Assembly (NCBI GenBank): GCA_964625615.1
Contig: CAZVDU010000002.1
Location: 27,624-91,623, forward strand
Source: M269 sp964625615
Lineage (GTDB): Bacteria > Pseudomonadota > Gammaproteobacteria > Enterobacterales > Alteromonadaceae
DNA: 64,000 nucleotides
Direction: 5' to 3'
Shown here: one piece after another, positions 7,913 through 17,477 of the stretch
How positions within the stretch are numbered: position 1 is the first letter of the stretch
Layout of the letters: the number at the start of each line of letters is the position of its first letter
Notes under the pieces: model-generated
The model's database searches: none
The model's input: only the letters and a program-made list of their open reading frames with translations
Told to the model about the DNA's origin: nothing
Position numbers and translations under genes: made by a program

Positions 7913-9508
7913 ATGATGACAAAGAAACCAACGTTATCGGCAGATGCGCCACTTTTACATGATGATCATGCCAAGCCTAGATCCCGACGCGATTTCATTG
8001 CACAAGGCTTTATGGCTGGTGCGGGCTTGTTTTGTGGTGGTTCAGTCCTGAGCTTATTTGCAAACCCCAAAAAAGCCCATGCTCAACTTTCTCTAGACTT
8101 AGAAGCACTCAAATCGTCTTGCGGTATTGCAACTCAAGGGGCCGGTAGAATCCCCTTTATCTGCCTTGATTTAGCGGGCGGCGCCAATATAGCTGGTTCA
8201 AATGTATTAGTTGGCAGTCGAGGTGGACAACTCGACTTTTTGTCGACCGCAGGATACAGCCGACTAGGATTGCCTGGTGATATGATCCCGTCAATCGCGA
8301 ACCCAGCTACTGGGCTTAGTGATTTTGTTAATAATGAGTTAGGCTTGGCTTTTCATAGTGACAGTGGCTTTTTACGTGGGATGCTTGAAAAAGTATCTGT
8401 CGCCAATCGAGTCAATATCAATGGTGCAGTTATACCTGCCCGCTCGGAAAATGACACAGGCAACAACCCTCATAACCCTATGTATGGCATTAATCGGGTT
8501 GGTGCAGATGGCTCTTTACTGACTTTGATTGGATCACGTAATTCTGATTCGGGCGGCAACTCTATGGCTCCTGCCATGATGATTGACCCAACAGCACGAC
8601 CTACTAAAGTCGACAGACCGTCTGATGTGACAGGGCTTGTCGATACGGGAGACCTCGTCGGCTTGCTCAGTCAGCAAGATTCCGTTGCAGTAATGGAATC
8701 CATACAGCGTATCAGCGACATGAAATTAGGCCACGTCAACACACAGATTACAACCGATGATGTTGTTAAAGATCTGGTACGCTGTGGTTATGTTCAAAGT
8801 GCAGATATCACCGACCGATTTGGTGATCCTTCGTCGTTAGACCCTGAAGCGGATGCAGACATTGTCGGCCCCGACGGTATATTTACGCAAGAAGAGTTTG
8901 ATTCAGACAACGAGTTTCGAAAAACAGCCTCTGTTATGAAGCTCGTTGTAAATGGCTTCGCGGGGGCTGGCACGATTACCATGGGTGGGTACGATTACCA
9001 CACCGGAAATAGATCCACGGGTGAAGTGCGTGACTTACGCGCAGGCCGGGTGATGGGAGCTTGCCTGGAATACGCTGCACGCATAGGTGTGCCATTAATG
9101 TTGTATGTATGCAGCGATGGCGGCGTGTTCAGCAACGGTACTATTGATGACTCTGTAGATGGACGCGGTAAAGGTGTCTGGACGGGTGATAACTCATCGA
9201 CCGCAGCCTCTTTCTTTATGGTATACAACCCGGGCGGCACGCCTCAAATCATTGGCGCCACACCAGAGCAACAAGCCAATCATCAACAACTTGGTTTTAT
9301 GCGCCGAGAAGGTTCTGTTGAAACGGCAGGAACGCCAGCGGCGAACAACGTCAATCTGTTAGTTGAAACTGTCATACTCAATTATATGGCGCTACACGGT
9401 GAACAAGGGCAATTCGCCAATCTATTTCCACAACATGGTTTGGGGAACAATAATTTGCGAGACAGCTTGACGGCTTTCCAGCCTATAGTAAACGGGTCAA
9501 TTGCTTGA
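7913..9508 (+). CDS. Tat-exported DUF1501-like protein
   Basis: The product is 531 residues. SRRDFIAQGF followed by a hydrophobic stretch and AHAQ is a clear twin-arginine signal, so it is exported folded, possibly with a cofactor. The mature part resembles DUF1501 proteins: GGYDYHTG, then a helix GRVMGACLEYAARIG and VPLMLYVCSDGGVFSNG, where DUF1501 members have a G-D-H motif and an S-E/D-G-R loop. A D-x-D/E segment (DADIVGPDGIFTQEEFD) might bind Ca2+ like an EF-hand. It lies 13 nt after the LamG lipoprotein, in the same operon. In Planctomycetes, DUF1501 genes also pair with cytochrome genes. Function unknown. Confidence 0.65.
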   Translation: MMTKKPTLSADAPLLHDDHAKPRSRRDFIAQGFMAGAGLFCGGSVLSLFANPKKAHAQLSLDLEALKSSCGIATQGAGRIPFICLDLAGGANIAGSNVLVGSRGGQLDFLSTAGYSRLGLPGDMIPSIANPATGLSDFVNNELGLAFHSDSGFLRGMLEKVSVANRVNINGAVIPARSENDTGNNPHNPMYGINRVGADGSLLTLIGSRNSDSGGNSMAPAMMIDPTARPTKVDRPSDVTGLVDTGDLVGLLSQQDSVAVMESIQRISDMKLGHVNTQITTDDVVKDLVRCGYVQSADITDRFGDPSSLDPEADADIVGPDGIFTQEEFDSDNEFRKTASVMKLVVNGFAGAGTITMGGYDYHTGNRSTGEVRDLRAGRVMGACLEYAARIGVPLMLYVCSDGGVFSNGTIDDSVDGRGKGVWTGDNSSTAASFFMVYNPGGTPQIIGATPEQQANHQQLGFMRREGSVETAGTPAANNVNLLVETVILNYMALHGEQGQFANLFPQHGLGNNNLRDSLTAFQPIVNGSIA

Positions 9509-9689
9509 CCTTATAAAATTTAGGGCTAACCCTATCATGAAAAATTATGATAAAAATTAGCTAATCCAGTACTCAAACTCAAAAACATGGCAAAATAAAA
9601 GGCTAAACAACGCGTTCAATTCATGAATGAGTTCAGCATGAGTACAAAACATTGGATACCTCTTTAAACAACATCCGTCATACTAATTC

Positions 9690-10850
9690 ATGAGTGGTAT
9701 TCATTATGTGTTTTTCACTCAATTTAGTATTACTTTCGTTTTAGCCGCCGTTTTTTTCATTACATGGCGATTTATAGAACGTAAACCACATACTTTTTTT
9801 TGGTTCCTCGCTTTTAGTGCTGCCATGTTAAATATGGTCATTAATGCGTCGAGAGATTTGTTTCCAGACAATAACTGGTATTGGATCATCGTCAACTGCT
9901 CATCTTTACTAGTACAAGGCCTCTCGTTGGCAGGCTTTCGGTCTCGATCCGGTATGAAGCCTTTATCAAATTACTGGTTGTTTTACTTCCTATGTGTAGA
10001 AGGGCTTATCGTACTCTTTACATTAGGTTTCCCGCACATGGGTTTACGCATGATGTTCACACCATTATCAGGTGCCATCACAATGGCAGGCAGTATCTGG
10101 GCAATATCGAAGTTCGGGGAACGACTTTGCCATGCCGGTTGGGGAGCAGTCAGCATGATAGGCATCCATGCGGTATTACAGTTCCTCAGTGCAATACTTG
10201 CGTTAATGCAGGGGGAGTTTCGACAAGAAGACTATCTAGAATTATATAGGGAGTTTAACTTTCTCTTCATGCCTGCAGCATTCACCGGTGTCGGCATATT
10301 CACAGGCTTGTTATTAGCCAATGATCTCGCTATGCGTATGAAAAACTTAGCCATGACAGATCAATTGACAAAATTGATGAATAGACGAGGCTTTGAACAA
10401 GTAACACAACAATGCCTCGCCAACTCAAAAAGAAGTCGATACCCCATGTGTGTTGTTATGGCCGATGTCGACCATTTTAAAAAAATTAATGATAAGTACG
10501 GGCATGCTAATGGAGACAGGGCTTTATCTTTGTTTTCTAAAACATTAACTAATGAGCTTAGGCAATCCGACATTATTGGCCGGCTGGGCGGTGAAGAGTT
10601 CGCTGTGCTACTACAAAACACAACAAAATCTCAATGCTTAAGCTTATTTGAGAGATTCAGAGAAGTGCTTTCAACACACTCTATCGATACAGAAAAAGGC
10701 GCATTTTCATTAACGTCAAGTTTTGGGATAGCCGAGGTAGGTGCTACTGATGTTGATATTCATACGTCATTGAGTCTCGCTGATAAGGCACTCTATTCAG
10801 CGAAGGCTTCAGGTCGAGATAGGGTTGTATTATACCAACCCGACAAGTAA
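9690..10850 (+). CDS. Membrane diguanylate cyclase (GGDEF)
   Basis: The product is 386 residues. The first ~215 residues form about six or seven hydrophobic helices without an obvious known sensor family. The C-terminal half is a GGDEF domain with intact active-site GGEEF at 300-304 and an inhibitory-site RQSD at 291-294, exactly five residues before it. It should therefore make c-di-GMP from two GTP and be product-inhibited. It stands alone, 180 bp after the Tat gene, and converges on the chemoreceptor gene. The membrane part presumably senses an envelope or respiratory signal. Confidence 0.88.
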   Translation: MSGIHYVFFTQFSITFVLAAVFFITWRFIERKPHTFFWFLAFSAAMLNMVINASRDLFPDNNWYWIIVNCSSLLVQGLSLAGFRSRSGMKPLSNYWLFYFLCVEGLIVLFTLGFPHMGLRMMFTPLSGAITMAGSIWAISKFGERLCHAGWGAVSMIGIHAVLQFLSAILALMQGEFRQEDYLELYREFNFLFMPAAFTGVGIFTGLLLANDLAMRMKNLAMTDQLTKLMNRRGFEQVTQQCLANSKRSRYPMCVVMADVDHFKKINDKYGHANGDRALSLFSKTLTNELRQSDIIGRLGGEEFAVLLQNTTKSQCLSLFERFREVLSTHSIDTEKGAFSLTSSFGIAEVGATDVDIHTSLSLADKALYSAKASGRDRVVLYQPDK

Positions 10851-10870
10851 AAAGCAGATTGAGATCTGCT
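10849..10870 (-). terminator. Rho-independent terminator of the chemoreceptor gene
   Basis: A 7-bp perfect stem, AGCAGAT/ATCTGCT, with a 4-nt loop is followed on the minus strand by TTTT. It overlaps the chemoreceptor stop and the diguanylate cyclase stop, so the convergent genes share it. Confidence 0.6.
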
Positions 10871-12494
10871 AATTAGAGACCTTAAATTGCTGCATTGAGC
10901 GATTCAACTCTTGGCTCTGAATCAGTAAGTCAGCATTTTGTTGTTGCATTTTGACGGTATTTTCAGAAGCCTCAGTAGAAAGCACAGAAATCGTTTTGAT
11001 ACGCTGATCAACTCCTTCACTCGCTTCGGCTTGTTGTTGAGTACTGTCAGCCATATCAGTATTCATGAGAGAGATTTCGTCCATCAATGCACGTATCTGG
11101 GCGATCTCTTTTGTTACTGACTCAGCTTTCTCTACGCTGTCTTCGATCATATCGGTATTACTCTGAATAGCACCAACAACCTGCCCTGTACCTTTTTGTA
11201 GTTTCTCAATGTTTGTATGGATTTCTGCGGTAGACACTGTCGTGCGTTCTGCCAAGGTTCGAACTTCATCAGCGACCACTGCGAAGCCACGCCCCTGTTC
11301 ACCAGCCCTAGCTGCTTCTATCGCTGCATTCAGCGCTAGTAGGTTTGTTTGCTCAGCAATGCCGCTAATCACTTCCAAGATGTTGCCAATATCATCTGTA
11401 TCTTTTTGAAGCTGTGTTACCAGTTCCGTCGTTTTTTCAGCTGACTTGGATAGGCCATCTATATCAGCCGACATGGCTTGAACAAAATTATCACTTCGGT
11501 CTGCAACATTATTAGCTTCATTGACACGCTCTTTCGTACTGTCAGCGTTTTTAGCGACCAACTGGATAGCCTGATTCATGTCTGATATTGCCTCCGCCAC
11601 CTGATGCACTTCGGCAGATTGGGTTCCAATACTCTGACTAATGGCATCTGTCTGCAAACTAAACTCTTGATTTGATTGCTCTATAACCTTCGCTGCATCC
11701 AATGCATGAATAACGGACACTTCGATTTTTTTCATCATTTCATCGAAATGTCTAGCGATTACTCCCACTTCGCAATGAGATGCCAATTCAGCTCGCCCAC
11801 TCAAATCTGAGCTTTTCTCAATACCTTGAATGGTGTTAAGTAAACTGTTTAAGGGGTTCACAATACTCTTGAAAACTGCCCAGGCGATAACAATGGCAAT
11901 AACAATTGCCGTGAGGATTAGAATAATCGCATTGGTGTTTGTGCTTTCTATCGACGAAGTGGCATTGCTATAAAAACCGTTGCCTTTCACTTCAGCGTAA
12001 TCGACAATTTCGTAAAACCGCTGAGACAACTCTTTCTCTTGTTGCATGAATGTTTCATAAGCTTCGCCAGTGGATTCTCCGCTATCGAGTAGCCTTTGCG
12101 TCACTCTGACCCAATCTTCGAACAAGTCAGTTGAAGTCCTTGCTAGTGCTTTGCCTTCATCTCCTAGTATTCGATCATTAACAATAGCTAAGTGTTCGCG
12201 AGTAACCTCCTCAGCATCTGCAACTTGTCGAACTGCTGAGATTTTTAACGCTTGTTGTGTAGCTGGATTAGTCGCATCCCTAACAAATACTCCAATCTTT
12301 AGCACGTTGGCATAGGCAAGCGCGGATGCGCGAGTCACCGTTAATGGGTGACGATGCATTTTATCGACAATATCACCAAGTTTACCAATCGAATTAAATT
12401 GGATAAACGACATGACCAACATCAGAACAATCATGACAGCAAAAGCAGCGATCAGGCGCTGTTTTATTGTGACATTGTGGAAAAATTCATGCAT
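10869..12494 (-). CDS. Methyl-accepting chemotaxis protein
   Basis: The product is 541 residues. TM1 is at about 12-32, a periplasmic four-helix-bundle-type sensor at about 35-185, and TM2 at about 190-212. A HAMP domain follows, then a long coiled-coil signalling domain whose hairpin tip reads EQTNLLALNAAIEAARAGEQ, the hallmark of the family. No C-terminal NWETF-like pentapeptide is present, so CheR/CheB docking is probably not direct. The ligand cannot be told from sequence. No che genes are nearby, so it feeds a pathway encoded elsewhere. Confidence 0.92.
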   Translation of the reverse strand: MHEFFHNVTIKQRLIAAFAVMIVLMLVMSFIQFNSIGKLGDIVDKMHRHPLTVTRASALAYANVLKIGVFVRDATNPATQQALKISAVRQVADAEEVTREHLAIVNDRILGDEGKALARTSTDLFEDWVRVTQRLLDSGESTGEAYETFMQQEKELSQRFYEIVDYAEVKGNGFYSNATSSIESTNTNAIILILTAIVIAIVIAWAVFKSIVNPLNSLLNTIQGIEKSSDLSGRAELASHCEVGVIARHFDEMMKKIEVSVIHALDAAKVIEQSNQEFSLQTDAISQSIGTQSAEVHQVAEAISDMNQAIQLVAKNADSTKERVNEANNVADRSDNFVQAMSADIDGLSKSAEKTTELVTQLQKDTDDIGNILEVISGIAEQTNLLALNAAIEAARAGEQGRGFAVVADEVRTLAERTTVSTAEIHTNIEKLQKGTGQVVGAIQSNTDMIEDSVEKAESVTKEIAQIRALMDEISLMNTDMADSTQQQAEASEGVDQRIKTISVLSTEASENTVKMQQQNADLLIQSQELNRSMQQFKVSN

Positions 12495-12696
12495 ACAAAA
12501 ATCCTTACTGAGATTAAAGCTTAGACTACATGGTTCTCAATTATTTGACAAAACTGCATTTTAATAACGAAATAGAATTAACCCTTCCATCCATAAGAAC
12601 AGTGTAGAACTGTATCGGCTCCTTGCAACAGACCTTTTGCACTAATATTCCAATCTCATAAACACTCGTTTACAAACTGCTTAAGTAATGGCTTTA

Positions 12697-13233
12697 TTAC
12701 TTCAACTTACTGGCAAATTTCTGCTTAAACTTTTTGAGTTTAGGCGCAACAACCATGTTGCAGTATTGGTTTTGAGGATTTTGTGCAAAATAGTCTTGGT
12801 GTAAGTCCTCAGCTTGAGAGTAATTATTTACCGCTATAACTTCTGTCACCACAGGATCAGGCCAAATCGCCATCTCTTCAATTTCTTTAATAATGGCTTC
12901 AGCTTCAGCTTTTTGAGATTCGTCATGGAAGAAAATCGCACTACGGTATTGTGTACCAACATCATTGCCCTGGCGATTGAGCTGTGTTGGGTTGTGTAGA
13001 GCGAAGAATATCTCTAGTAAATCTCTATAGCTGAGTGCATCAGCATCGAAGTTAACCTGAACAACTTCTGCGTGGCCGGTATTTCCGGTACAAACTTCTT
13101 TGTAGGTAGGGTTGTTCGTATGTCCGCCAGCATAACCCGCATAAGCTATATCCACGCCTTGCACCGAATTAAGGGCTGACTCAATACACCAGAAACATCC
13201 GCCAGCCAGTGTGGCCTGTTGAATATTCGCCAT
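12697..13233 (-). CDS. msrA: Peptide-methionine (S)-S-oxide reductase
   Basis: The product is 178 residues. GCFWC at 12-16 contains the catalytic Cys13, and GYAGG plus HAEVVQV are further MsrA signatures. The enzyme reduces methionine-S-sulfoxide in oxidised proteins using thioredoxin. AGAGGA lies 7 nt before the ATG. No signal peptide, so cytoplasmic. No MsrB domain is fused. It stands as a single gene. Confidence 0.95.
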   Translation of the reverse strand: MANIQQATLAGGCFWCIESALNSVQGVDIAYAGYAGGHTNNPTYKEVCTGNTGHAEVVQVNFDADALSYRDLLEIFFALHNPTQLNRQGNDVGTQYRSAIFFHDESQKAEAEAIIKEIEEMAIWPDPVVTEVIAVNNYSQAEDLHQDYFAQNPQNQYCNMVVAPKLKKFKQKFASKLK

Positions 13234-13560
13234 TTTATATCCTCTAAATACTTATACCATATGATATAACAACATCTTACTAATTGAACAAAGACCTTTA
13301 GCTTTAACGTTGTCTTTCAATAGGAACGCTTTTCAACAGTTTAAGCCAATCATATAGCGGGAGCTATGAGTTTGTGCGCCATATCCACTCAAATACACCA
13401 GTATATACGTAAAATGATGTAACGGCTGGTTAACGCATGATTTCTAAGCTCTAAAAGACATTTACCCGCTTGGCTGTTAACATTCCCCAAATTAACACTC
13501 TATTAACGTGTTTTTAGAGCGTGTTGTAACAATAAAATAAGAATATTCAAAGGTGAATGA
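13234..13560. other. Intergenic region between msrA and the NSS transporter
   Basis: 327 bp of divergent upstream DNA. I see only a small hairpin, ATAGC-ggga-GCTAT, at 13354-13367 and a clear ribosome binding site (AAAGGTGA) just before the transporter ATG. No gene or confident promoter. Confidence 0.5.
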
Positions 13561-14799
13561 ATGAGCGCAAATCGTGAACAATTTGGCTCCCGCTTAGGGT
13601 TTGTACTGGCCGCAGCAGGGTCTGCTGTAGGCATAGGTAATATGGTGGGTTTTCCTGTTGCAGCAACGAAAAATGGTGGTGGCGCTTTTTTGCTTATCTA
13701 TACACTGTTTGTCATTGTAATTTGCCTTCCAGTTATGGTGGCAGAGATGGCATTAGGTCGAAACACACAAAAAGACCCGCTCGGTGCTTATAACAAATTA
13801 TCCAATAGCTCTCCCGGTTGGAAGCTNNNNNNNNNNNNNNNNNNNNNNNNNNNNNNNNNNNNNNNNNNNNNNNNNNNNNNNNNNNNNNNNNNNNNNNNNN
13901 NNNNNNNNNNNNNNNNNNNNNNNNNNGTTATTTTTGTTCTTACGCTAGATAACGCTTTTGCCGGCGTTAAGTACTATATCCTCCCTGATTTTAGTGCGAT
14001 AAATGCCAGCGTAGTGAGTGCAGCACTTGGGCAAGCCTTCTTTTCATTATCTCTTGGTATGGGGATTATGATCACTTATGGCTCATATTTAGGTCGTGAA
14101 AATGCTGTTCCTGGATCAGCCAAACTCGTCGCATTAACCGATACAGCTGTGGCGTTTACCGCCGGCTTAATGATTTTACCGGCCATATTCTCTTTCAACC
14201 CAGAGACGAATACAGCGGATTTAAGTGATTCGTCTGTCGGTATGATTTTTACTTTTTTACCTAAGATATTTTTAGCGCTGCAAACAACCATAGGCTATGT
14301 TGGGGCAAGCGCAGTCGCTAGTATCTTTTTCCTGTTAGTATTCTTTGCAGCCATTACGTCTGTCGTGTCTATTATTGAAGTGCCGGTCGCCGCACTTATG
14401 GGTGAAAAGCAATACAGCCGTAAGAAAGCGCTAAGTACGCTAAGTGTCTTACTGATTGCTATGGTTATACTGTCAGCGACATCGTTCGGCATGATTGGCT
14501 TTTTAACTGAGTTTACGCAGTATGCAGGCCAAACAAAATCCATGTTCGATATCATTGTTGATGTATTCTACGACACTATTTTGCCGCTCAACGGTCTGTT
14601 GGTCTGTATCTTCGTTATCTATCGTTGGAAGAAAAGTAACTTCGACGCAGAACTGGAAACCGGCGATCCGAACTATAAGGGAAGCTTTTTCGAGAAATAT
14701 GTAAACTTCTCTGTAGGGACCTTTATTCCGGTGATCCTCTTCTTAGTTTTCGTTAATACTGTGGCCATTAAATTCTTTGGTACTAGCCTAATCGGTTAA
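13561..14799 (+). CDS. Sodium-dependent transporter, NSS (SNF) family, interrupted by assembly gap
   Basis: The N-terminus (RLGFVLAAAGSAVGIGNMVGFP) is the TM1 signature of the neurotransmitter:sodium symporter family, with the unwound glycine-rich Na+ site. After the gap, GQAFFSLSLGMGIMITYGSY is the conserved TM6 region. These carriers import amino acids or other small solutes with Na+. Codons 89 to ~122 are Ns. From family lengths (about 440-460 residues for this subtype) more than 33 residues should be missing, so the gap is probably a placeholder. The stop overlaps the stop of the convergent neighbour by 4 bp. Confidence 0.88.
   Translation: MSANREQFGSRLGFVLAAAGSAVGIGNMVGFPVAATKNGGGAFLLIYTLFVIVICLPVMVAEMALGRNTQKDPLGAYNKLSNSSPGWKXXXXXXXXXXXXXXXXXXXXXXXXXXXXXXXXXXVIFVLTLDNAFAGVKYYILPDFSAINASVVSAALGQAFFSLSLGMGIMITYGSYLGRENAVPGSAKLVALTDTAVAFTAGLMILPAIFSFNPETNTADLSDSSVGMIFTFLPKIFLALQTTIGYVGASAVASIFFLLVFFAAITSVVSIIEVPVAALMGEKQYSRKKALSTLSVLLIAMVILSATSFGMIGFLTEFTQYAGQTKSMFDIIVDVFYDTILPLNGLLVCIFVIYRWKKSNFDAELETGDPNYKGSFFEKYVNFSVGTFIPVILFLVFVNTVAIKFFGTSLIG
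13827..13926. other. Assembly gap (100 Ns)
   Basis: Exactly 100 consecutive Ns, a common convention for a scaffold gap of unknown size. It falls within the NSS transporter, where TM3-TM5 should be. Confidence 0.98.
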
Positions 14800-15647
14800 G
14801 CATCTGACAAGATCTTGTAGGGGCTATCGCAAATAAGGGTTAGCCCCAATTTCTCACACGTTAACGTACTATCGATTATCTTCCCAACATCTTCAACCTT
14901 TTCGTCAGTAAATTCTGGCTCTTGTAATCCAAGTTTTTTAGCCGCCCAACAATAGTAATCCTGCCTTGATGGATGTTCATGGCTACATAAGTGCAAGGTT
15001 TCGCCCCAGACTTTTTTGTCACCAATGGCTTTGATGGCAGCGATAACATCTCTTCTATCGACTAAATTGACTCTCTTATTGGCAGACGCTAGCGGTGATT
15101 TTTTCACTAAGTGACGAACAGGGTGTCTATTGGCTCCAACAAGCCCCGCAAGCCTAAGCACTGTCGTTTGTCCCTGATACTGAGCATGTAAGTACTGCTC
15201 CAACTCAACATGGGCTTTAGCTGAAATTGTGATTGGGTCAGTGATGCTGTCTTCAATGATTGTTCTTACTTGTTCACCGTAAACCGAGGTAGTGCTAATA
15301 AAGATGATATGCGGTTGATGATCCTGCGTTCTAGGCGTTTGCATAAATTGATCTATGAGGCCTTTCATACAAGCAATGAAATGTGCAATATCTTGCTTCA
15401 TACTGCCTGGTGCTATATTCAGTATTAACGTTTGAGCTTGAAAGAGCGGTTTAAGCGTTTTTTCACTAACGTCATCGCCTAGTTGATACAAAAGAGTACT
15501 TAACTCTGAAGATTCTAATCGTGCTTTTTTCTCTGCCGTACGGCAGGTTGCAATAACAGTCTTTTGATCACCTATCAAAGACAAAGCTAACGCTTCGCCT
15601 AACCAACCCGCCCCGACAATAGCAAAGTCATAGTGTAATTCGTGCAT
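14796..15647 (-). CDS. NAD(P)-binding epimerase/SDR-type protein (YeeZ-like)
   Basis: About 283 residues from the ATG at 15647. Two upstream in-frame starts (15668, 15677) would add a short tail, but the 15647 start places the Rossmann motif GAGWLGEALA where relatives have it, with GAG 8 nt upstream. FISTTSVYGE and VLRLAGLVG match extended SDR/NAD-dependent epimerases of the YeeZ/YbjS kind. Probably a cytoplasmic oxidoreductase or sugar-nucleotide-like epimerase. The substrate is unknown. It converges on the NSS transporter. Confidence 0.75.
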   Translation of the reverse strand: MHELHYDFAIVGAGWLGEALALSLIGDQKTVIATCRTAEKKARLESSELSTLLYQLGDDVSEKTLKPLFQAQTLILNIAPGSMKQDIAHFIACMKGLIDQFMQTPRTQDHQPHIIFISTTSVYGEQVRTIIEDSITDPITISAKAHVELEQYLHAQYQGQTTVLRLAGLVGANRHPVRHLVKKSPLASANKRVNLVDRRDVIAAIKAIGDKKVWGETLHLCSHEHPSRQDYYCWAAKKLGLQEPEFTDEKVEDVGKIIDSTLTCEKLGLTLICDSPYKILSDA

Positions 15648-15996
15648 TTTAAAATCTCGTTTAGTCATTGACAGCATGCCTTTTGATTGGCATTGTATTC
15701 ATTCAATTCACAACCGAGTCAAGACAATGAACAATTCTATTGCTACGCCCTGTAACGATATTGCTGTATCAGGCTCACTTGTGATTTGTATTTCCCCCAA
15801 GCGAGTCTAATCCAATACAAGAACTTGTCTAGCTTACATACCTCTATTGGGTATAGCTGGGTTATCAATATCTAGGGCGTGTTGCTCTAAATTAACGTTA
15901 GAAAATTTACATTAAAAGAATGTCTGCTTATTGAGTTGCGACTTGTTTATTTTGTATTAAGCACGCTCATTAAAAGCGGACCAAAGGATTTTGACC
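15648..15996. other. Divergent intergenic region before the MATE gene
   Basis: About 350 bp. The only firm element is AAGGA at 15984-15988, eight bases before the MATE ATG. No credible gene, repeat or strong promoter seen. Confidence 0.45.
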
Positions 15997-17406
15997 ATGA
16001 CGAACAAGCCGTCAGAAAATAAAAACATTATTGGATTATTTAAACAAGCACTCAGTGGAAACACGCAAGAAGACTTAACCCAAGGCTCTATCCGCAGAGC
16101 TGCATTTTTACTGTCTGTACCAATGGTATTGGAGATGGTCATGGAGTCCATTTTCGCCGTGACTGACATCTTCTTTGTATCTTCATTGGGCGCAAAGGCT
16201 GTATCTGTTGTAGGGCTAACCGAGGCGGTGTTAACGTTACTGTATGCCATCGCCATTGGCCTGAGTATGGCTGTTACGGCAACTGTAGCAAGGCGTATTG
16301 GTGAAAAAGATGTCGATGGTGCATCGCATGTGGCTGTACAGACCCTCTGGATTGGCGCTATCGCCGCCCTAATCATTGGTTTGTTCGGCAGTCACTTTGC
16401 ACTAGATATTCTCACACTAATGGGTGCTGACTCAGATGTGGCAAGTGAAGGAGAAGGTTACACCTCGATTATGATGGGCGGATCAATCACCATACTGTAC
16501 TTGTTTTTGATCAACGCGATATTTCGTGGTGCTGGTGATGCTAGTATTGCCATGAAGTCTTTATGGTTAGCCAGTGGCATCAACATTGTACTCGATCCTA
16601 TGCTGATTTTTGGCATTGGGCCTTTTCCAGAAATGGGTTTGGAAGGCGCAGCTGTTGCTACAAACATTGGCCGAGGTGTCGGTATCCTCTTTCAGCTCTA
16701 TGTGCTGTTCTCTTTAAAAAGCAGGATCCGTATTTGGTTCAATCAACTGGCTTTTAATTGGCAGATAACATCGGCGTTATTGAAAACATCAGTGGGTGGC
16801 GTATTGCAGTTTTTGATCGCTACCGCCAGTTGGGTGGCACTCGTCAGAATTGTGTCTCAATACGGCAGTGATGCGGTAGCTGGTTACACCATCGCTATTC
16901 GTGTCGTTATGTTTAGTATCCTTCCTGCTTGGGGGTTGAGTAACGCTGCGGCAACGCTTGTTGGGCAGAACTTAGGTGCAAAACATCCTGATAGAGCTGA
17001 GCGATCAGTATGGGCAATTGCGAAGTACAATGTTGCTTTTATGTTGTCTGTTGCCATTGTGTTCTACCTGTTTGCTCCTTGGATCATCGGTATTTTTATT
17101 AACGACCCGGTAGTCGAGAGCTACGGCGTTAATTGCTTAAGATATGTGTCTTATGGATATGGTTTTTATGCCTTAGGCATGGTGTTAGTCCAGTCATTTA
17201 ATGGTGCAGGTGACACCATGACACCAACTGTCATCAACTTCTTTTGCTACTGGATACTACAAATCCCTTTAGCTTATATGTTGGCAAGCTACTGGGAGTT
17301 TGGGCCAAATGGTGTTTTTTGGGCGATTGCAATAGCAGAATCCGTTATTGCTTTGGTTGCTTGGGGAACATTCAGACGAGGGAGTTGGAAAACCAAAGTT
17401 GTATAG
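15997..17406 (+). CDS. MATE family efflux transporter
   Basis: The product is 469 residues from the ATG at 15997; AAGGA 8 nt upstream decides this start over the TTG at 15991. About 12 hydrophobic helices in two similar halves, with family motifs VLEMVMESIFAVTDIFFV near TM1, GAGDA in the first half and FNGAGDTMTPT in the second. Members export drugs, dyes or metabolites in exchange for Na+ or H+. It stands alone and is closed by a strong terminator. Substrate not predictable. Confidence 0.92.
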   Translation: MTNKPSENKNIIGLFKQALSGNTQEDLTQGSIRRAAFLLSVPMVLEMVMESIFAVTDIFFVSSLGAKAVSVVGLTEAVLTLLYAIAIGLSMAVTATVARRIGEKDVDGASHVAVQTLWIGAIAALIIGLFGSHFALDILTLMGADSDVASEGEGYTSIMMGGSITILYLFLINAIFRGAGDASIAMKSLWLASGINIVLDPMLIFGIGPFPEMGLEGAAVATNIGRGVGILFQLYVLFSLKSRIRIWFNQLAFNWQITSALLKTSVGGVLQFLIATASWVALVRIVSQYGSDAVAGYTIAIRVVMFSILPAWGLSNAAATLVGQNLGAKHPDRAERSVWAIAKYNVAFMLSVAIVFYLFAPWIIGIFINDPVVESYGVNCLRYVSYGYGFYALGMVLVQSFNGAGDTMTPTVINFFCYWILQIPLAYMLASYWEFGPNGVFWAIAIAESVIALVAWGTFRRGSWKTKVV

Positions 17407-17418
17407 CGCATATGAGAC

Positions 17419-17456
17419 AAAGGCTGCAACAGTTGTGCAGCCTTTATTTGTTTTTT
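17419..17456 (+). terminator. Rho-independent terminator after the MATE gene
   Basis: A 10-bp perfect stem, AAAGGCTGCA/TGCAGCCTTT, with a 7-nt loop is followed by a T-rich tract (ATTTGTTTTTT), 12 nt after the stop codon. Confidence 0.88.
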
Positions 17457-17477
17457 GTGTTCCGTCTTTAAGCGGGG

